Assembly: GCF_020885975.1 (NCBI RefSeq)
Contig: NZ_AP025183.1
Coordinates: 1,984,001 to 2,048,000 of the forward strand
Source: Flavobacterium ammonificans
GTDB lineage: Bacteria; Bacteroidota; Bacteroidia; Flavobacteriales; Flavobacteriaceae
Direction: 5' to 3'
Length of the DNA: 64,000 nucleotides
This document shows, one piece after another, positions 63,972-64,000 of this stretch; position 1 is the stretch's first letter, and every line of letters begins with the position of its first letter. Position numbers and translations under genes: made by a program. Under the pieces are notes generated by a model. The model was given only the letters and a program-made list of their open reading frames with translations, did no database searches and had not been told where the DNA came from.

Positions 63972-64000
63972 ATGAATGAAACGCTTAAAAGAGGATTATC
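63972..64000 (+). CDS. cdsA: Start of probable phosphatidate cytidylyltransferase (truncated by window)
   Basis: Only MNETLKRGL can be read. This opening and the place after the LUD gene fit CdsA, which makes CDP-diacylglycerol for phospholipid synthesis. Nine codons cannot prove it. Confidence 0.45.

Overview
The window is low-GC DNA from a member of the Bacteroidetes, most probably Flavobacterium or a close relative in the Flavobacteriaceae. The evidence is a type IX secretion gliding/adhesin gene with its SprF-like partner, a bacillithiol-type YtxJ protein, a fused two-domain branched-chain E1 gene, and many promoters of the Bacteroidetes form TTG-N18-20-TAnnTTTG. Most of the window is ordinary chromosomal housekeeping. 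I see no insertion sequence, phage, CRISPR array or rRNA. There is one tRNA (Tyr).

Layout. 1-912: the end of a TlpA-type thioredoxin gene cut by an in-frame TGA. 1090-1170: tRNA-Tyr. 1.2-9.2 kb: rhomboid protease, lipid acyltransferase, GlmM, and a tight run acpH-ggt-alkD-like-CLC channel. 9.2-19.4 kb: a Fic protein with a DNA-binding tail, UvrA, a LOG-family protein, a degenerate M1 peptidase-like surface protein, and the 2-oxoacid dehydrogenase E1 fusion. 19.4-28.7 kb: a SprF-like protein and a 2732-residue secreted repeat protein holding four almost identical 729-bp tandem units. 28.9-35.7 kb: GapN-type dehydrogenase plus rhodanese, then a sulfur/thiol group (TauE/SafE permease, persulfide-dioxygenase/rhodanese fusion, methyltransferase-HMA fusion, small Cys-rich membrane proteins, thioredoxin, YtxJ). 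35.8-38.5 kb: ClpB. 38.7-45.6 kb: the complete trp operon trpL-E-G-D-C-F-B-A with a leader-peptide attenuator. 45.7-49.2 kb: a lipoprotein, then a trio of beta-barrel protein, Crp/Fnr regulator and DM13 lipoprotein. 49.3-64 kb: yaaA, DUF1801, rluD, PASTA protein, ddl, a DUF433/DUF5615 toxin-antitoxin pair, coaD, phnA, DEAD-box helicase, M14 peptidase, NUDIX, pyrE, SRPBCC, birA, rsfS, ftsH, LUD protein and the first codons of probable cdsA.

How the parts work together. The trp block makes tryptophan from chorismate and is controlled by transcription attenuation: the leader peptide has three consecutive Trp codons and competing antiterminator/terminator structures can be traced base by base. 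The sulfur group looks like a sulfane-sulfur handling regulon. Its two first genes carry matching Crp/Fnr-type palindromes at exactly the same distance from their -7 boxes. The secreted giant protein and its SprF-like neighbour form a type IX secretion substrate/partner pair.

The strongest leads for new biology are the twin Crp/Fnr-like promoters of the sulfur group, the methyltransferase-HMA fusion, the Fic gene with a DNA-binding tail and an operator-like repeat at its promoter, the beta-barrel/Crp-Fnr/DM13 trio, near-leaderless genes whose -7 box sits only 4-7 bases before the ATG, and several families of palindromic or 28-bp intergenic elements. One of these families occurs just before each of trpD, trpC and trpF.
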